DNA of 64,000 nt from JAJZAM01 sp027391075 (GCA_027391075.1 DAHYHI010000015.1:124001-188000), one strand, 5' to 3'. Shown: positions 33,725 through 42,468, numbered from the stretch's first letter. Notes: generated from the sequence alone by a model not told the origin. Numbers and translations are program-made.

Positions 33725-33821
33725 CGCCGTGACGGCGCCCTTACAGCAGCCCATCCAGACATCGCGCTCCATACAGGAGAAAAGGGGCGTTCGCCAGGCG
33801 CCGAGAATGCAAGAATCGGGC

Positions 33822-34286
33822 ATGTCCGAGATCTACCACCACGTCCCTCACCCACATATCGAGCGGCGCAAAGCGACGGGGCCGTCGAAGACGATCGACC
33901 AAGTCCCTTTGGACCACCCGAACCCCGTCGTACGGCTGAACTCCCGCCTGGGGCTCGGCATCACCACAGCAGTGGGGACGATGTGGTGCGCGTACATCTT
34001 CACGGTAATCGCCCTGATCAGCGCCCCCTCGGCGTTCAGCTCCGCGAACGCTCTTATCATCATCGCCTGGATAGCCCAGACGTTCCTCCAGCTCGTGCTT
34101 CTCCCGGTGATCATCGTTGGCCAGAACATCCAGGCCAAAGCGGCCGACAAGCGTGCCGCTGACACCTACAACGACGCTGACGCCGTCTTGCACGAGGCTC
34201 TCGCGATCCAAAAGCACCTCGAAGCACAAGATACGGTGATCAGCGAGCTTCTCAGCCGTGTCGAGGCGCTCAGTGCGAGCAAGTAG
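33822..34286 (+). CDS. Small membrane protein with coiled-coil tail, DUF1003-like
   Basis: The 154-residue protein (from the ATG at 33822) has two membrane helices (GLGITTAVGTMWCAYIFTVI and LIIIAWIAQTFLQLVLLPVI) and a charged helical tail from about residue 105 (NIQAKAADKRAADTYNDAD). This resembles the DUF1003 pattern. The frame to 33729 is also open. It lies 54 bases upstream of the VirD4-like gene; whether they act together is unknown. Confidence 0.6.
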   Translation: MSEIYHHVPHPHIERRKATGPSKTIDQVPLDHPNPVVRLNSRLGLGITTAVGTMWCAYIFTVIALISAPSAFSSANALIIIAWIAQTFLQLVLLPVIIVGQNIQAKAADKRAADTYNDADAVLHEALAIQKHLEAQDTVISELLSRVEALSASK

Positions 34287-34340
34287 CCGGGGCGCTGCAG
34301 TCCCCGGCCGAGGGCGTTACTACTTCTGAGCGACGGAACG

Positions 34341-35684
34341 GTGGACGAACGTCTCGACGACTATCGGCGGATGACATCGGCCGTCGGCGGACGGCTTTAC
34401 GTCGGCGCCGCCAAGGACGGCCTCTGCCTGGCAGACCCCCAGCAGTCGGCGCTTGTGCTGGGCCCGCCACGATCCGGCAAGACTTCGTGCCTGGCCGTGC
34501 CGAACGTCTTGCTGGCGCCGGGGCCGGTGATCGTTACCAGCACCAAGACCGACGTCCTGGCTGCGACGATCTCCCAGCGATCCCGGATCGGCACCTGCTG
34601 GATCTTCGACCCTACAGGCTCTGTCGGGATTCCACGGGGTGTGACGCCCATTCGTTGGTCCCCGGTGGCGGCCGCGCGCACCTGGGATGACTCTGTCGCC
34701 GTCGCCCGATCCATGTCGGCCGCTGCACGCCCTTCTGGACGCCAAGGTGAGGCGGCTCACTGGATCGAACGCTCCGAAGCGCTGCTTGCCCCGCTCCTCC
34801 ACGCCTCCTACCTGAAAGGTTCAGGCATCGAGGAGGTGCTCGGATGGGTCCTCCGCCACGATCTCGACGAACCCTCGGCGCTGATGGGGCTGCACGGCGT
34901 GAAGCTCGGCTCGGACGTCCTGGCAGGTCTCGCAGCGACCGATCCGCGCGAGATGTCAGGGATTTGGTCCTCGACAGCCGGAGTGCTCGCTGCTTACCGG
35001 TCGGAGCAGGTCCTGGACCGCTCCGGCCCAGTCAACTTCGATCCTTTCAGCCTCGCCCGCAGCCGCGACACGGTTTATGTGTGCGCCCCGGCCCGCCACC
35101 AGGACCTCGTCGCTCCGGTCGTCGTCGCCATGCTCGACCAGGCCCGCTCGGGGTGCTACTCGTCCTGGGAGCCCGGCGAGCCGCCCTTGACGATGGTCCT
35201 AGACGAGCTCGCCAACATCGCTCCAATCCCCGACCTCCCGGCGTTGGTCAGTGAGGGCGGAGGACAGGGTCTTTTGACCTTGGGTTGCCTGCAGGACCTG
35301 TCACAGGCCCGCCTGAGATGGGGAAGCGTGGCCGAGGGACTTCTGTCGTTGTTCGGAGCGAAGCTTATCATGGGGGGCATAGCTGACATGGCGACGCTTG
35401 AGTTGGTTTCGCGTCTAGGCGGCGAGGTCGACGTTCCCGTTCGCAGCGTGACGAGGACTCCTTTCTGGTCGCCGTCTCGGGGAGCGCCGAGCGTCACGTG
35501 GTCGTCTCAACGCCAACGGCGAATCCCCGTCGACGCCGTCAGCAGCCAGCCGCGGGGTACGGCACTTTTGCTGTCAGGATCCAAGCCGGCCGAGCGGGTA
35601 CGTCTACAACCGTGGTGGCAGATCGACATGATCAGAGATACTCCTTCCAGAGATATCGACTCGGGCCGTATCCTCGGGGAGTGA
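34341..35684 (+). CDS. Orphan VirD4/TraG-family (type IV coupling protein-like) ATPase
   Basis: The 447-residue P-loop ATPase resembles the soluble part of conjugative coupling proteins. Walker A is GPPRSGKT (residues 41-48), and Walker B is in LTMVLDELANIAPIPDLP near residue 290. It also has VTSTKTDVL (typical VVIDPKGE-like position), a large all-alpha insert (AARTWDDSVAVARSM onward), and QDLSQARLRWG. No membrane helix precedes the ATPase, and no relaxase, VirB4 or pilus gene is nearby. The GTG start has GGAACG upstream. Its TGA overlaps the EamA start (GTGA). Its role is unknown; DNA or protein translocation is inferred only from the family. Confidence 0.82.
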   Translation: MDERLDDYRRMTSAVGGRLYVGAAKDGLCLADPQQSALVLGPPRSGKTSCLAVPNVLLAPGPVIVTSTKTDVLAATISQRSRIGTCWIFDPTGSVGIPRGVTPIRWSPVAAARTWDDSVAVARSMSAAARPSGRQGEAAHWIERSEALLAPLLHASYLKGSGIEEVLGWVLRHDLDEPSALMGLHGVKLGSDVLAGLAATDPREMSGIWSSTAGVLAAYRSEQVLDRSGPVNFDPFSLARSRDTVYVCAPARHQDLVAPVVVAMLDQARSGCYSSWEPGEPPLTMVLDELANIAPIPDLPALVSEGGGQGLLTLGCLQDLSQARLRWGSVAEGLLSLFGAKLIMGGIADMATLELVSRLGGEVDVPVRSVTRTPFWSPSRGAPSVTWSSQRQRRIPVDAVSSQPRGTALLLSGSKPAERVRLQPWWQIDMIRDTPSRDIDSGRILGE

Positions 35685-36586
35685 GATGGAGGACGCTCCC
35701 CGCCCGGCTACCGCCCATCTCCATGGTCGCTACCGCCACATTGTCAGTCCAAATCGGAGCGGCGCTGGCGACGAAGCTCTTCGCCGCCGTCGGTCCGCAA
35801 GGAGCTGTCACATTAAGGCTCGTCTTCGCTGCGTCGGTGATGCTCCCCATGACGCTGGCCACTCGCGGCGCCAAGGCCTTTCCCCGTCGTAGCCGGATGG
35901 GTGTGGTCGTATTGTTCGGATTGGACCTCGCCGCGATGAACTTGGCTTTCTACGAGGCGATAGCCCGAATACCTCTCGGCGTTGCGGTCACCGTGGAGTT
36001 CTCCGGCCCCCTGTGCCTGTCGCTGGCGACATCCCGACGCCGCCCAGACGTCGTCTGGGCTTGCGCCGCTGGGGGTGGAGTAGCCCTGCTCGGCTCGGCG
36101 GTCGGTCCGCGGCTCGACCCTGGCGGAGTCGCTTTTGCCGCGCTCGCCGGCGTCTTTTGGGCCGGCTACATCCTGATTTCCAAAAAGGCTGGTAAGAGCT
36201 TCTCGTCCCTAGACGGCCTGTCGTGGGGACTTGCTGTGGCCGCTATCGCAATAGCTCCCTTCGGTTTGGCGTCGAGAGGAGCTGCGCTGCTGACCGGGCG
36301 GGCCCTCGGCTTGGGCGCAGCGGTCGCCGCTCTTTCCTCGGTGATCCCCTACAGCATGGACCTGTTGACCCTGCGGCGGGTAAGCCCGCGCCGTTTCGGT
36401 GTCATGCTCAGCTTAGGACCTGCCCTTGCGGCCCTCGCAGGGCTGGTCGTCCTAGGACAGGGATTGGACGTCCGCGAGTGGGCCGCTCTGGCAATGGTCG
36501 CTGGCGCAAACGCCGGTAGCTCGGCTTCGTCGCCGGGCAGCACCTCGGATGAGGCGCCTCAGGCCGGCAGGGAACTGGCTGCGTAG
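35681..36586 (+). CDS. EamA/RhtA-family transporter
   Basis: The 301-residue membrane protein has about ten hydrophobic segments in two EamA repeats (LVFAASVMLPMTLATRG, MGVVVLFGLDLAAMNLAFYEAIARIPLGVAVTVEF, and ALSSVIPYSMDLLTLRRVSP; only key parts given), as in the RhtA threonine/homoserine exporter group. I chose the GTG at 35681, which overlaps the upstream TGA by four bases; the longer frame to 35498 lies inside the VirD4-like gene. It overlaps the convergent EcfT gene by 28 bases at its 3' end. Confidence 0.88.
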   Translation: MRWRTLPARLPPISMVATATLSVQIGAALATKLFAAVGPQGAVTLRLVFAASVMLPMTLATRGAKAFPRRSRMGVVVLFGLDLAAMNLAFYEAIARIPLGVAVTVEFSGPLCLSLATSRRRPDVVWACAAGGGVALLGSAVGPRLDPGGVAFAALAGVFWAGYILISKKAGKSFSSLDGLSWGLAVAAIAIAPFGLASRGAALLTGRALGLGAAVAALSSVIPYSMDLLTLRRVSPRRFGVMLSLGPALAALAGLVVLGQGLDVREWAALAMVAGANAGSSASSPGSTSDEAPQAGRELAA

Positions 36587-37389
36587 CAGATCACCGCTAA
36601 GACGCCCAGCGCCACGAAGTCGGCCCGGCCCGGCCGTCTGGCCCGCGACGAGATGACGCCGACCCCACCGCGTGCTGTGATCGCCTCTGCCATCTCACCG
36701 GAGCGGCGCACCGAAACGGCTAACGCCGCGACAAGAAGGTCGATCAGCTCCGACAGGCGCCGTTCCAAGCCAGACACTTTCGGCGCCTCCGGGCGCGGTC
36801 GCAGCTTTCGGGCTGCTAGGAGGGACCGCATCTCTCCGACTAGGAGCGGCAGGCTCCGCACGGCCAGCGAAACCGACGCTGCCAGCTCGTCCACTGGCAG
36901 CCGCACAACGCGAAACGGACGCATCAGCGTCGACACAGAAGGAGCTATGTCGGCCAGCGAGGTCGTCCAGCCGAATACTGCCGCGCCAAGCAGCAAGAGC
37001 ATCCCGACAGCTACAAAGCGGGTATAAGCGTCGAGGCCGCCGAGACCTATCCGGGTTCCTGCAAGGTGGACGAAAGGCGACCCTCCGGCGATCGACGCCA
37101 GAGCACCCGCCACTACGATCGCCAGCCAGAACCACCGCGGAGGCCGGGGCCAGGCTCCCGCAGGAATACGCGCCAAGAAGGTCGCCACTACCAGCAGCGA
37201 CGTCAACAAGGCAAGGGAACCCCACGAAGGGTAATAGACAGCCGTGAAGCTGAGGCCTCCCACACCCAGAAGTTTCGTTCCGGCCCACATGCGATGCACC
37301 GGCGTGTCGATTTTGACCTCGCGGAGAAAGTTGACCTGGCTCGCCCTGTGCTGCTTCTTCGAGGGGCGTTGGCGCGACAGCTGGAACAT
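36559..37389 (-). CDS. ECF transporter transmembrane component EcfT
   Basis: EcfT couples ATP hydrolysis to movement of the vitamin-binding S component. The 276-residue protein has about six membrane segments, and the diagnostic cytoplasmic coupling helices with Ala-Arg-Gly/Arg-Gly motifs (SLLAARKLRPRPEA and AITARGGVG). An N-terminal segment (VDTPVHRMWAGTKLL) is typical of the family. It overlaps the upstream fused ATPase gene by one base, and the convergent EamA gene by 28. Substrate is unknown. Confidence 0.88.
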   Translation of the reverse strand: MFQLSRQRPSKKQHRASQVNFLREVKIDTPVHRMWAGTKLLGVGGLSFTAVYYPSWGSLALLTSLLVVATFLARIPAGAWPRPPRWFWLAIVVAGALASIAGGSPFVHLAGTRIGLGGLDAYTRFVAVGMLLLLGAAVFGWTTSLADIAPSVSTLMRPFRVVRLPVDELAASVSLAVRSLPLLVGEMRSLLAARKLRPRPEAPKVSGLERRLSELIDLLVAALAVSVRRSGEMAEAITARGGVGVISSRARRPGRADFVALGVLAVICYAASSLPA

Positions 37390-39524
37390 CAGCTAAGCGA
37401 CCCCCTGGAAGTGTCGGAAAGGACCCGCCCTGATCCTAGCTGCACAACCCTGTCGGCGACCCTCTCGGTTCCTTCCAAGTCGTGGGATATGACCACTACG
37501 GTCACTCCGCTTTGCCGGCGGAGGCCTGCGAGAACGTCGATTATCCCTTCCCGGCCTGCCGCGTCGAGGCCGGCCAAGGGCTCGTCAAGGAGCAGGACCG
37601 AAGGTCGGTTCGCTAGGAGGCCGGCGAGCGCGACCCTGCGCTGCTGACCACCACTTAGACCGTCGATCTTGCGATCGAAGAGCTCGTCGGGGTCCAAGCC
37701 GACCTGCAGCAAGGCGGCCCGAGCCGAGGCGTCGTCCATTGCCCCGGCTGCACGGAGGTCTAAGCCCACCGTCGAACGCTGGAGTTGCAGGCGGGCGTGC
37801 TGGAAAGCGACGGCCACCGAGCCGACCGCGTCTAGTACGCAGCGGTCGCCGAGAGTGACGGTACCCTGGCTAGGACGAAGAAGCCCAGCCATTATCCACG
37901 CAAGAGTGGACTTGCCTGATCCGTTGTCGCCGACGATGAGCACCCCGTCTCCGGGTTCGAACGCCAAGTTGACACGACTCAAAGCGACGTTGGCCCACGG
38001 CGTCCCCGCGCTGTAAGTGTGAGTGACGTCGACCACCTTCAACGGCTCGGGCCTGAGCTTCAACAGCAGTGGGGCGCTCACATCGGCTTCGCCGCCTGTG
38101 CTGGCGCTTTCCTGGCCAACCTCTATCGATCTGAGACCGGCGAAGCGGGCAGCTACGCGCCCTGCGTGCATCCGGTAGACCTCGTCAGCAATCTTCGCCT
38201 CCGCCGCCCGGTGCGTGACGTGCACGACCGTCGTCGCTCCAGTGCCGCTCAGCGACCGCAGGAGAGCCGTGAGCTGCTGCCTGCCCTGCACATCGAGCAT
38301 CGCCGTGGACTCGTCGGAGAGCAACAACCGTGGGCTTCGTGCCATCGCCGCCGCCACCGCAAGCCGCTGGAGCTCGCCTCCCGACAACCCAGAAGTTTCC
38401 CGCCCGCCCATTCCGGCCAGTCCCACCGACTCTAAAAGGGCCTCCACGTCGACTCCGTGGGCGCTAGGAAGACCCCACACCACGTCGTCTGCGACACGGA
38501 CCCCAAGAATCTGAGTTTCGGGGTGCTGCATGATCAACGCAGTACCGCCCTCCCTGCCCAAAGCGGCAGGCCCGGGGCGGGTAACGAGGCCGCTAGTAGG
38601 AGAGCGTCCCGCGAGGATCCTCAGCAACGTCGACTTCCCAGATCCGTTGTCACCGACGAGGGTCACCATCAGACCCTCTCCGATCGAGAGGGTTACCTCC
38701 GCCAGGGCGAGGTTCGCCGAGCCCGGGTAGGAGTAGCTGACATTGTCGAGACCAACCGGAACCGGCCCGGGGACCACGTCACTGTGTCCGCAAGTGCCAA
38801 AGACAGGGGCACTAGGGCCGTCGAGGCGGTCGTCGGCGCTGATCCACTCGAGACGGTCGAGGACCGGCCCGAGGATCATCCACGCGACAAGAACGAGCCA
38901 GACGGTTCCCACGACCACAACAGCGAAGACCGTGACCCACCACAGTCGCAGGGCGGAGTCGACGAAGCTATTCAGAGAACCGACTACACCCCCTGAGGGA
39001 GCGGCGAACTCGACGATCCGCCTCACTCCAACCCAGGTGTTGCGCAACTGGAGTATGGTCAGCTTTCGAAGCGACCCGAACACGGCGAGGATCCCGACGC
39101 TGGCCGAGCCGAGGACCGGACCTATAACGGCGGTTCCCGCCACCAGCGACAAGGGGTTCCAACTTCTGCGCTTCGCTACGCCGACCAGCCCACCGACGGC
39201 GGCGCATTCCACGATATTGGTTACCGCGCCCGTACCGGCGACGAGGAAGCACAGAAGGCATGCGGTGAAGGTCGCTACCAGCAACGCTCGGATCCGATGC
39301 CGATGGGCTACAACCCCGAGAGGAACCACAGCCATCGCTGCGATGACACCCAGGTGAGGGAGAAACCAACCGGCGACTGTGAGAACCACAGCAAGGGCAG
39401 CAAGGACCGAGGCAGTCGCCAGCTCCAGAGGTCTCAGCGCACCTCGAAGCGGATCAGGTGGCGCCGCGCCGGTGTTCTCCGCAGACCGCCGAGCTGCGCT
39501 GCGGCTTTCAGAGTCGACGGTCAT
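37389..39524 (-). CDS. ECF transporter fusion: membrane domain + two EcfA-type ATPase domains
   Basis: The 711-residue protein joins three modules. Residues about 30-225 hold six or seven hydrophobic segments and resemble an S component or DUF2232-like membrane domain. ATPase 1 has Walker A GDNGSGKST (291-299), LSGGE (380) and LLLSDEST. ATPase 2 has Walker A GDNGSGKST (532-540), LSGGQ (623) and LLLDEPLAGLD. The two ATPases probably form the EcfA/A' heterodimer in one chain. EcfT follows with a one-base overlap, so the whole transporter is encoded by two genes. No cobalamin, TPP or other riboswitch is visible in the 72-base upstream gap, so the vitamin is unknown. Confidence 0.85.
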   Translation of the reverse strand: MTVDSESRSAARRSAENTGAAPPDPLRGALRPLELATASVLAALAVVLTVAGWFLPHLGVIAAMAVVPLGVVAHRHRIRALLVATFTACLLCFLVAGTGAVTNIVECAAVGGLVGVAKRRSWNPLSLVAGTAVIGPVLGSASVGILAVFGSLRKLTILQLRNTWVGVRRIVEFAAPSGGVVGSLNSFVDSALRLWWVTVFAVVVVGTVWLVLVAWMILGPVLDRLEWISADDRLDGPSAPVFGTCGHSDVVPGPVPVGLDNVSYSYPGSANLALAEVTLSIGEGLMVTLVGDNGSGKSTLLRILAGRSPTSGLVTRPGPAALGREGGTALIMQHPETQILGVRVADDVVWGLPSAHGVDVEALLESVGLAGMGGRETSGLSGGELQRLAVAAAMARSPRLLLSDESTAMLDVQGRQQLTALLRSLSGTGATTVVHVTHRAAEAKIADEVYRMHAGRVAARFAGLRSIEVGQESASTGGEADVSAPLLLKLRPEPLKVVDVTHTYSAGTPWANVALSRVNLAFEPGDGVLIVGDNGSGKSTLAWIMAGLLRPSQGTVTLGDRCVLDAVGSVAVAFQHARLQLQRSTVGLDLRAAGAMDDASARAALLQVGLDPDELFDRKIDGLSGGQQRRVALAGLLANRPSVLLLDEPLAGLDAAGREGIIDVLAGLRRQSGVTVVVISHDLEGTERVADRVVQLGSGRVLSDTSRGSLS

Positions 39525-39581
39525 CGCTACAGACTGCCACCGGCCTGAGACTTCCGGGTACCGCCACAGCCCGCGATCCTC

Positions 39582-39587
39582 TAGCCT
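39582..39587 (+). promoter_or_regulatory. Leaderless -10 of the aldolase-tautomerase operon
   Basis: TAGCCT is followed by nine bases and the GTG at 39597. Confidence 0.4.
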
Positions 39588-39596
39588 GCATGGGGA

Positions 39597-40355
39597 GTGA
39601 AAGAGACCGCCGAGACAGATCTATCCGCTGCGCGGGAACACATAGCGCAAGCGTGCCGAGTTCTAGCATCGAGAGGTCTTTCGGATGGCTTCCTGGGCCA
39701 CATAAGCCTGAGGGTGGGCGCCGAGCACATGCTCATCAGGTGCAGGGGCCCACACGAGCGCGGGCTGGCATGGACCGATGCCCGAGACGTACGGCTCGTC
39801 ACGCTGGACGGCTCGCAAGGATCCCCGGGCGAGTTGGACGCTTGGAGCCCTCCCAGCGAGCTGCCGCTGCACGCCGAGGTACTGCGGAACCGTAGCGACG
39901 TCGAGGCTGTGGTGCACGCTCACCCGCCAGCCGTCGTGGCAGCCGATCTCGCTGGCCTTGGTATCCGGCCGATAATCGGAGCCTTCGACATTCCCGGAGC
40001 GAAGCTAGCGGCCGGCGGCGTGCCGGTATATCCGAGGTCAGCGCTGATCCGCAGCAAGATCCTTGCGCGCGAGATGCTCGACGCCATGGCCGAGAGGCCA
40101 GTCGTGGTCCTGCGCGGGCACGGAGTGACCGCCACCGGCGGCAGTGTCGTGCAAGCAGTTCTGAGAGTTCTCTCGCTAGACATGATCGCCAGGATGTCCT
40201 TGACGGTCGCCTCGGCCGGGGGAACTCTAAGAGACATCAGCGACGAGGATATGGCAGAACTCCCGGATCTCGGGTCGTCGCTTAACCTCGAGATTGCCTG
40301 GCGTCACGAGCTTTCACGGCTCGGGCACGACACGAAGAGGGTGCCGTGCCTCTAG
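39597..40355 (+). CDS. Class II aldolase/adducin-family protein
   Basis: The 252-residue protein has the class II aldolase fold with metal-binding His residues: LHAEVLR, VVHAHPPAVVAA and RGHGVTATGG. LSDGFLGHISLRVG is the nucleotide/phosphate-like N-terminal motif in altered form. Relatives act as fuculose-phosphate aldolases, ribulose-phosphate epimerases or decarboxylases. Together with the downstream tautomerase it may break down an oxo-acid or aromatic ring product (inference). The GTG start is fixed by the -10 upstream. Its end overlaps the tautomerase start by ten bases. Confidence 0.82.
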   Translation: MKETAETDLSAAREHIAQACRVLASRGLSDGFLGHISLRVGAEHMLIRCRGPHERGLAWTDARDVRLVTLDGSQGSPGELDAWSPPSELPLHAEVLRNRSDVEAVVHAHPPAVVAADLAGLGIRPIIGAFDIPGAKLAAGGVPVYPRSALIRSKILAREMLDAMAERPVVVLRGHGVTATGGSVVQAVLRVLSLDMIARMSLTVASAGGTLRDISDEDMAELPDLGSSLNLEIAWRHELSRLGHDTKRVPCL

Positions 40356-40555
40356 TCGAGGTGACTCTTGTGGAAGGCCGGCCACCCGAGCGTCTTCGTG
40401 CTCTTATTCGCGCAGTTACCGCAGCCGTCGAGGAGACGATCGGCGCTCCTCGCGAGAGCATCCGCGTCGTGTTACGAGAAGTGCCACCGACCCACTGGGC
40501 GGCCGGGGACGTCACCATCTCCGAAAGGCGGGGCATGCCGCCATCGACCGAGTAG
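40346..40555 (+). CDS. 4-oxalocrotonate tautomerase family protein
   Basis: The 69-residue protein starts MPLVEVTLVEGRPPERLRAL. After Met removal Pro1 is the catalytic base, and Arg in PPERLR and VVLREV match the usual Arg11/Arg39 positions. PPTHWAAGDVTISERR is close to the family's C-terminus. The GTG start overlaps the aldolase stop by ten bases, which suggests translational coupling. The substrate is not established; 4-OT enzymes isomerise 2-hydroxymuconate in catechol breakdown. Confidence 0.88.
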   Translation: MPLVEVTLVEGRPPERLRALIRAVTAAVEETIGAPRESIRVVLREVPPTHWAAGDVTISERRGMPPSTE

Positions 40556-40590
40556 GGCCGACCGCCCCGCCGAAGAAGCCGTCACGGTCG

Positions 40591-40623
40591 AGCATGCGAC
40601 CGAGCGCCGCTCGGTCGCATGCT
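40591..40623. terminator. Long perfect hairpin between convergent tautomerase and NuoF-like genes
   Basis: AGCATGCGACCGAG and its complement CTCGGTCGCATGCT flank a five-base loop (CGCCG), whose end bases can also pair to give 15 base pairs. It can terminate both convergent transcripts. There is no U-tract. Confidence 0.7.
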
Positions 40624-40624
40624 G

Positions 40625-41974
40625 TCACCGCCACTCTCCTAGCGGCGGTGTTGGCAGGACCTGCGAGCGGTTAGGAGGGCACGCGCCGCCCAGCTGGTGA
40701 CGCTGAATGTGCTCAGCGAACACACGATTGGCGCTCTGAACGAACTGGGCGGCTCCGTCGGGGAGCTTGCATGCCCCTCTCCCGGCTACCATGCCTGACC
40801 ACCGTTCAACCGACAGGAGCGCTCGGCCGGTCCGCTCACCCGCCACTAGCTGGGCGTAAGCCCCAGCGATGGCGGGCAGGCCATTGGCGCAGGGCCCGCA
40901 CTGGCCAGCCGAGTTTGCGGCCAGCCAGCCCAGCACAGCCGATACCTCCTGGAGGGGACAGTGTCGCCCCGGCAGCACAGCCAGCAGGCCGCACCCCGGA
41001 GAAGCCCCCAAAGCGCCGAGGGAAGCCCGAGAGAAGCGAAGGGTCAGGGCGTCAGCGCGACTCACCCATGTCCCGAAGTACCCGCCGATGAGCACACCGG
41101 AAGCTTCTTGCAGGCCCGCTTCGTCAAGCAACGCCGCTATCGGAGTCCCGAACGGTCGCTCGTAAACCCCAGGCTTGTCGACACCTCCCCGGATCGTAAT
41201 CAACGCTGTTCCAGGGTCGTCATCGGTACCCGCCAGGCGGTAGGCGTCCGCACCGTGGCGGGCGATCAGTGCGACGTTGGCGAGAGTCTCCACGTTGTCG
41301 ACCAGAGTAGGCATCCCCTGGACTCCCCGCTCCGAGGGGCGTGGGGGAGCGAATGCAGGCCTGGCTTCACCTCCGCTCAGCCACGAAACCAGAGCGGTCT
41401 CTTCCCCCGCCACGTACCTGGACGGCGTTAGAGCGATCTCCACTGCGATCGGATCCCATCGAGAGCGCTCCGCTATGGCTTTGCGCGCCGCTGCGACGGT
41501 TTCGCCGTCCCGCCGCTCTATGCACAGAACTGCCCTGGCAGCCCCGAGGGCCACTGCCGCCGCAATCATGCCGTCCAAGACGAGGTGAGGCGACGAGCGC
41601 ATCAGTACCTTGTCCTTGGCCGATGCCGGCTCTCCCTCTGTTGCGTTTCCTACCACTACCGGCGCTTGACGGCGCGAGTTCTCCGCCACCGACTGCATCT
41701 TTATAGCCGTAGGAAAGCCGGCCCCGCCGCGGCCGCGTAGACCTGCCAAGCGAACCTCGCTTAGCAGCGTCCCAACGCGGGACAATGGAAGAGTCCCATG
41801 CCGGGCTAGGTGGTCGGCCAGCGTCGTAGCAGGAGGTCTCCTAAGCAACCGCGGCCGGCCCGACTTCATCTCTTTCAAGGCTTCGGCGGTGACGTTATCC
41901 ATAGTAGACACGTCCATCATCGCGGGTTTAACAGGCATCGCGGGTTTAACAGGCATCGCGGGCTTAACAGGCAT
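40625..41974 (-). CDS. NuoF-like NADH:acceptor flavoprotein (stand-alone, variant iron-sulfur site)
   Basis: The 449-residue protein matches complex I subunit NuoF (51 kDa). It has the FMN/NAD region LRGRGGAGFPTAIKM, NATEGEPASAKDK (usual NADEGEPGT), YVAGEETALVSWLSGG and GTPIAALLDEAG. The iron-sulfur region reads NSAGQCGPCANG, whereas complex I has SCGxCxPC, so the first Cys is Ala; the distal Cys is in GACKLPDG. No other nuo genes are near. The N-terminus is three copies of MPVKPA with in-frame ATGs, so the true start may be anywhere from 41974 to 41917. It follows a Ser-rich membrane protein by 15 bases. A role in ferric or quinone reductase chemistry is speculative. Confidence 0.82.
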   Translation of the reverse strand: MPVKPAMPVKPAMPVKPAMMDVSTMDNVTAEALKEMKSGRPRLLRRPPATTLADHLARHGTLPLSRVGTLLSEVRLAGLRGRGGAGFPTAIKMQSVAENSRRQAPVVVGNATEGEPASAKDKVLMRSSPHLVLDGMIAAAVALGAARAVLCIERRDGETVAAARKAIAERSRWDPIAVEIALTPSRYVAGEETALVSWLSGGEARPAFAPPRPSERGVQGMPTLVDNVETLANVALIARHGADAYRLAGTDDDPGTALITIRGGVDKPGVYERPFGTPIAALLDEAGLQEASGVLIGGYFGTWVSRADALTLRFSRASLGALGASPGCGLLAVLPGRHCPLQEVSAVLGWLAANSAGQCGPCANGLPAIAGAYAQLVAGERTGRALLSVERWSGMVAGRGACKLPDGAAQFVQSANRVFAEHIQRHQLGGACPPNRSQVLPTPPLGEWR

Positions 41975-41989
41975 CGCGGATTCGACAGG
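41918..41989. repeat. Four tandem 18-bp units at the NuoF-like start
   Basis: Three nearly identical copies and one degenerate copy of CATCGCGGGTTTAACAGG encode MPVKPA repeats on the minus strand. Each unit carries an in-frame ATG, and the unit is a multiple of three, so copy number changes keep the frame. Confidence 0.92.
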
Positions 41990-42334
41990 TCAGGATCCGC
42001 CGGACACGACCGTAGGAGCCGAGGCGGACGACGATACGGGCGACGAGGAGGGCACCAAGGCGGAGCTCGACGACGATCCACTTGGTACAGCAGCGTTCGA
42101 ACCTGACGCAACTGAGGAGGAAGACGACCCCGACGAGACCTGCGACGAGGAACCGCCCGTCGCGCTCGAAGCCGTGCTTCCCGCAGCCTGTGAGCTCGAA
42201 CGACCGGGTAGCGATCCTGCCACCATTACGGAGAAGATGGCGGTTACGGCGCCTGCAGCGGCAAGCGTCCAACGGGTGATGGTCGACACTCTTGCCAAGC
42301 CAGCATCGCGCGCCCTCGTGCGTGAATCGGTCAT
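41990..42334 (-). CDS. Small Ser-rich single-pass membrane protein
   Basis: The 114-residue protein has one membrane helix at about residues 22-42 (WTLAAAGAVTAIFSVMVAG). The C-terminal 70 residues are mostly Ser, Ala, Gly and Val (SSGSSSSSVASGS). It probably projects outside the cell as a low-complexity linker. It is 15 bases upstream of the NuoF-like gene on the same strand. Similar small anchored proteins sit next to NuoF-like genes in other actinobacteria, as far as I recall. The 134 bases upstream (42335-42468) hold its promoter, with no clear element that I can name. Confidence 0.7.
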   Translation of the reverse strand: MTDSRTRARDAGLARVSTITRWTLAAAGAVTAIFSVMVAGSLPGRSSSQAAGSTASSATGGSSSQVSSGSSSSSVASGSNAAVPSGSSSSSALVPSSSPVSSSASAPTVVSGGS

Positions 42335-42468
42335 ATGGCCAGTCTCGGGTAGACACCTAGGAGGCTCCCTAACCGAAGCTTGGAATAGCCTGTGAAAACC
42401 TTACGGAACGCGCAGATCCGACGACAGCAAGCCGGGAGGCTCCCCGTGGCCCTCTGCTGGCAGCTGGC

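Noticed and set aside
34341..35684. Integrated conjugative element
   Set aside because: No relaxase, VirB4, integrase, att repeats or tRNA nearby.
41918..41989. 18-bp repeats as a regulatory iteron or CRISPR
   Set aside because: They encode in-frame MPVKPA repeats; no spacers and no replication gene nearby.
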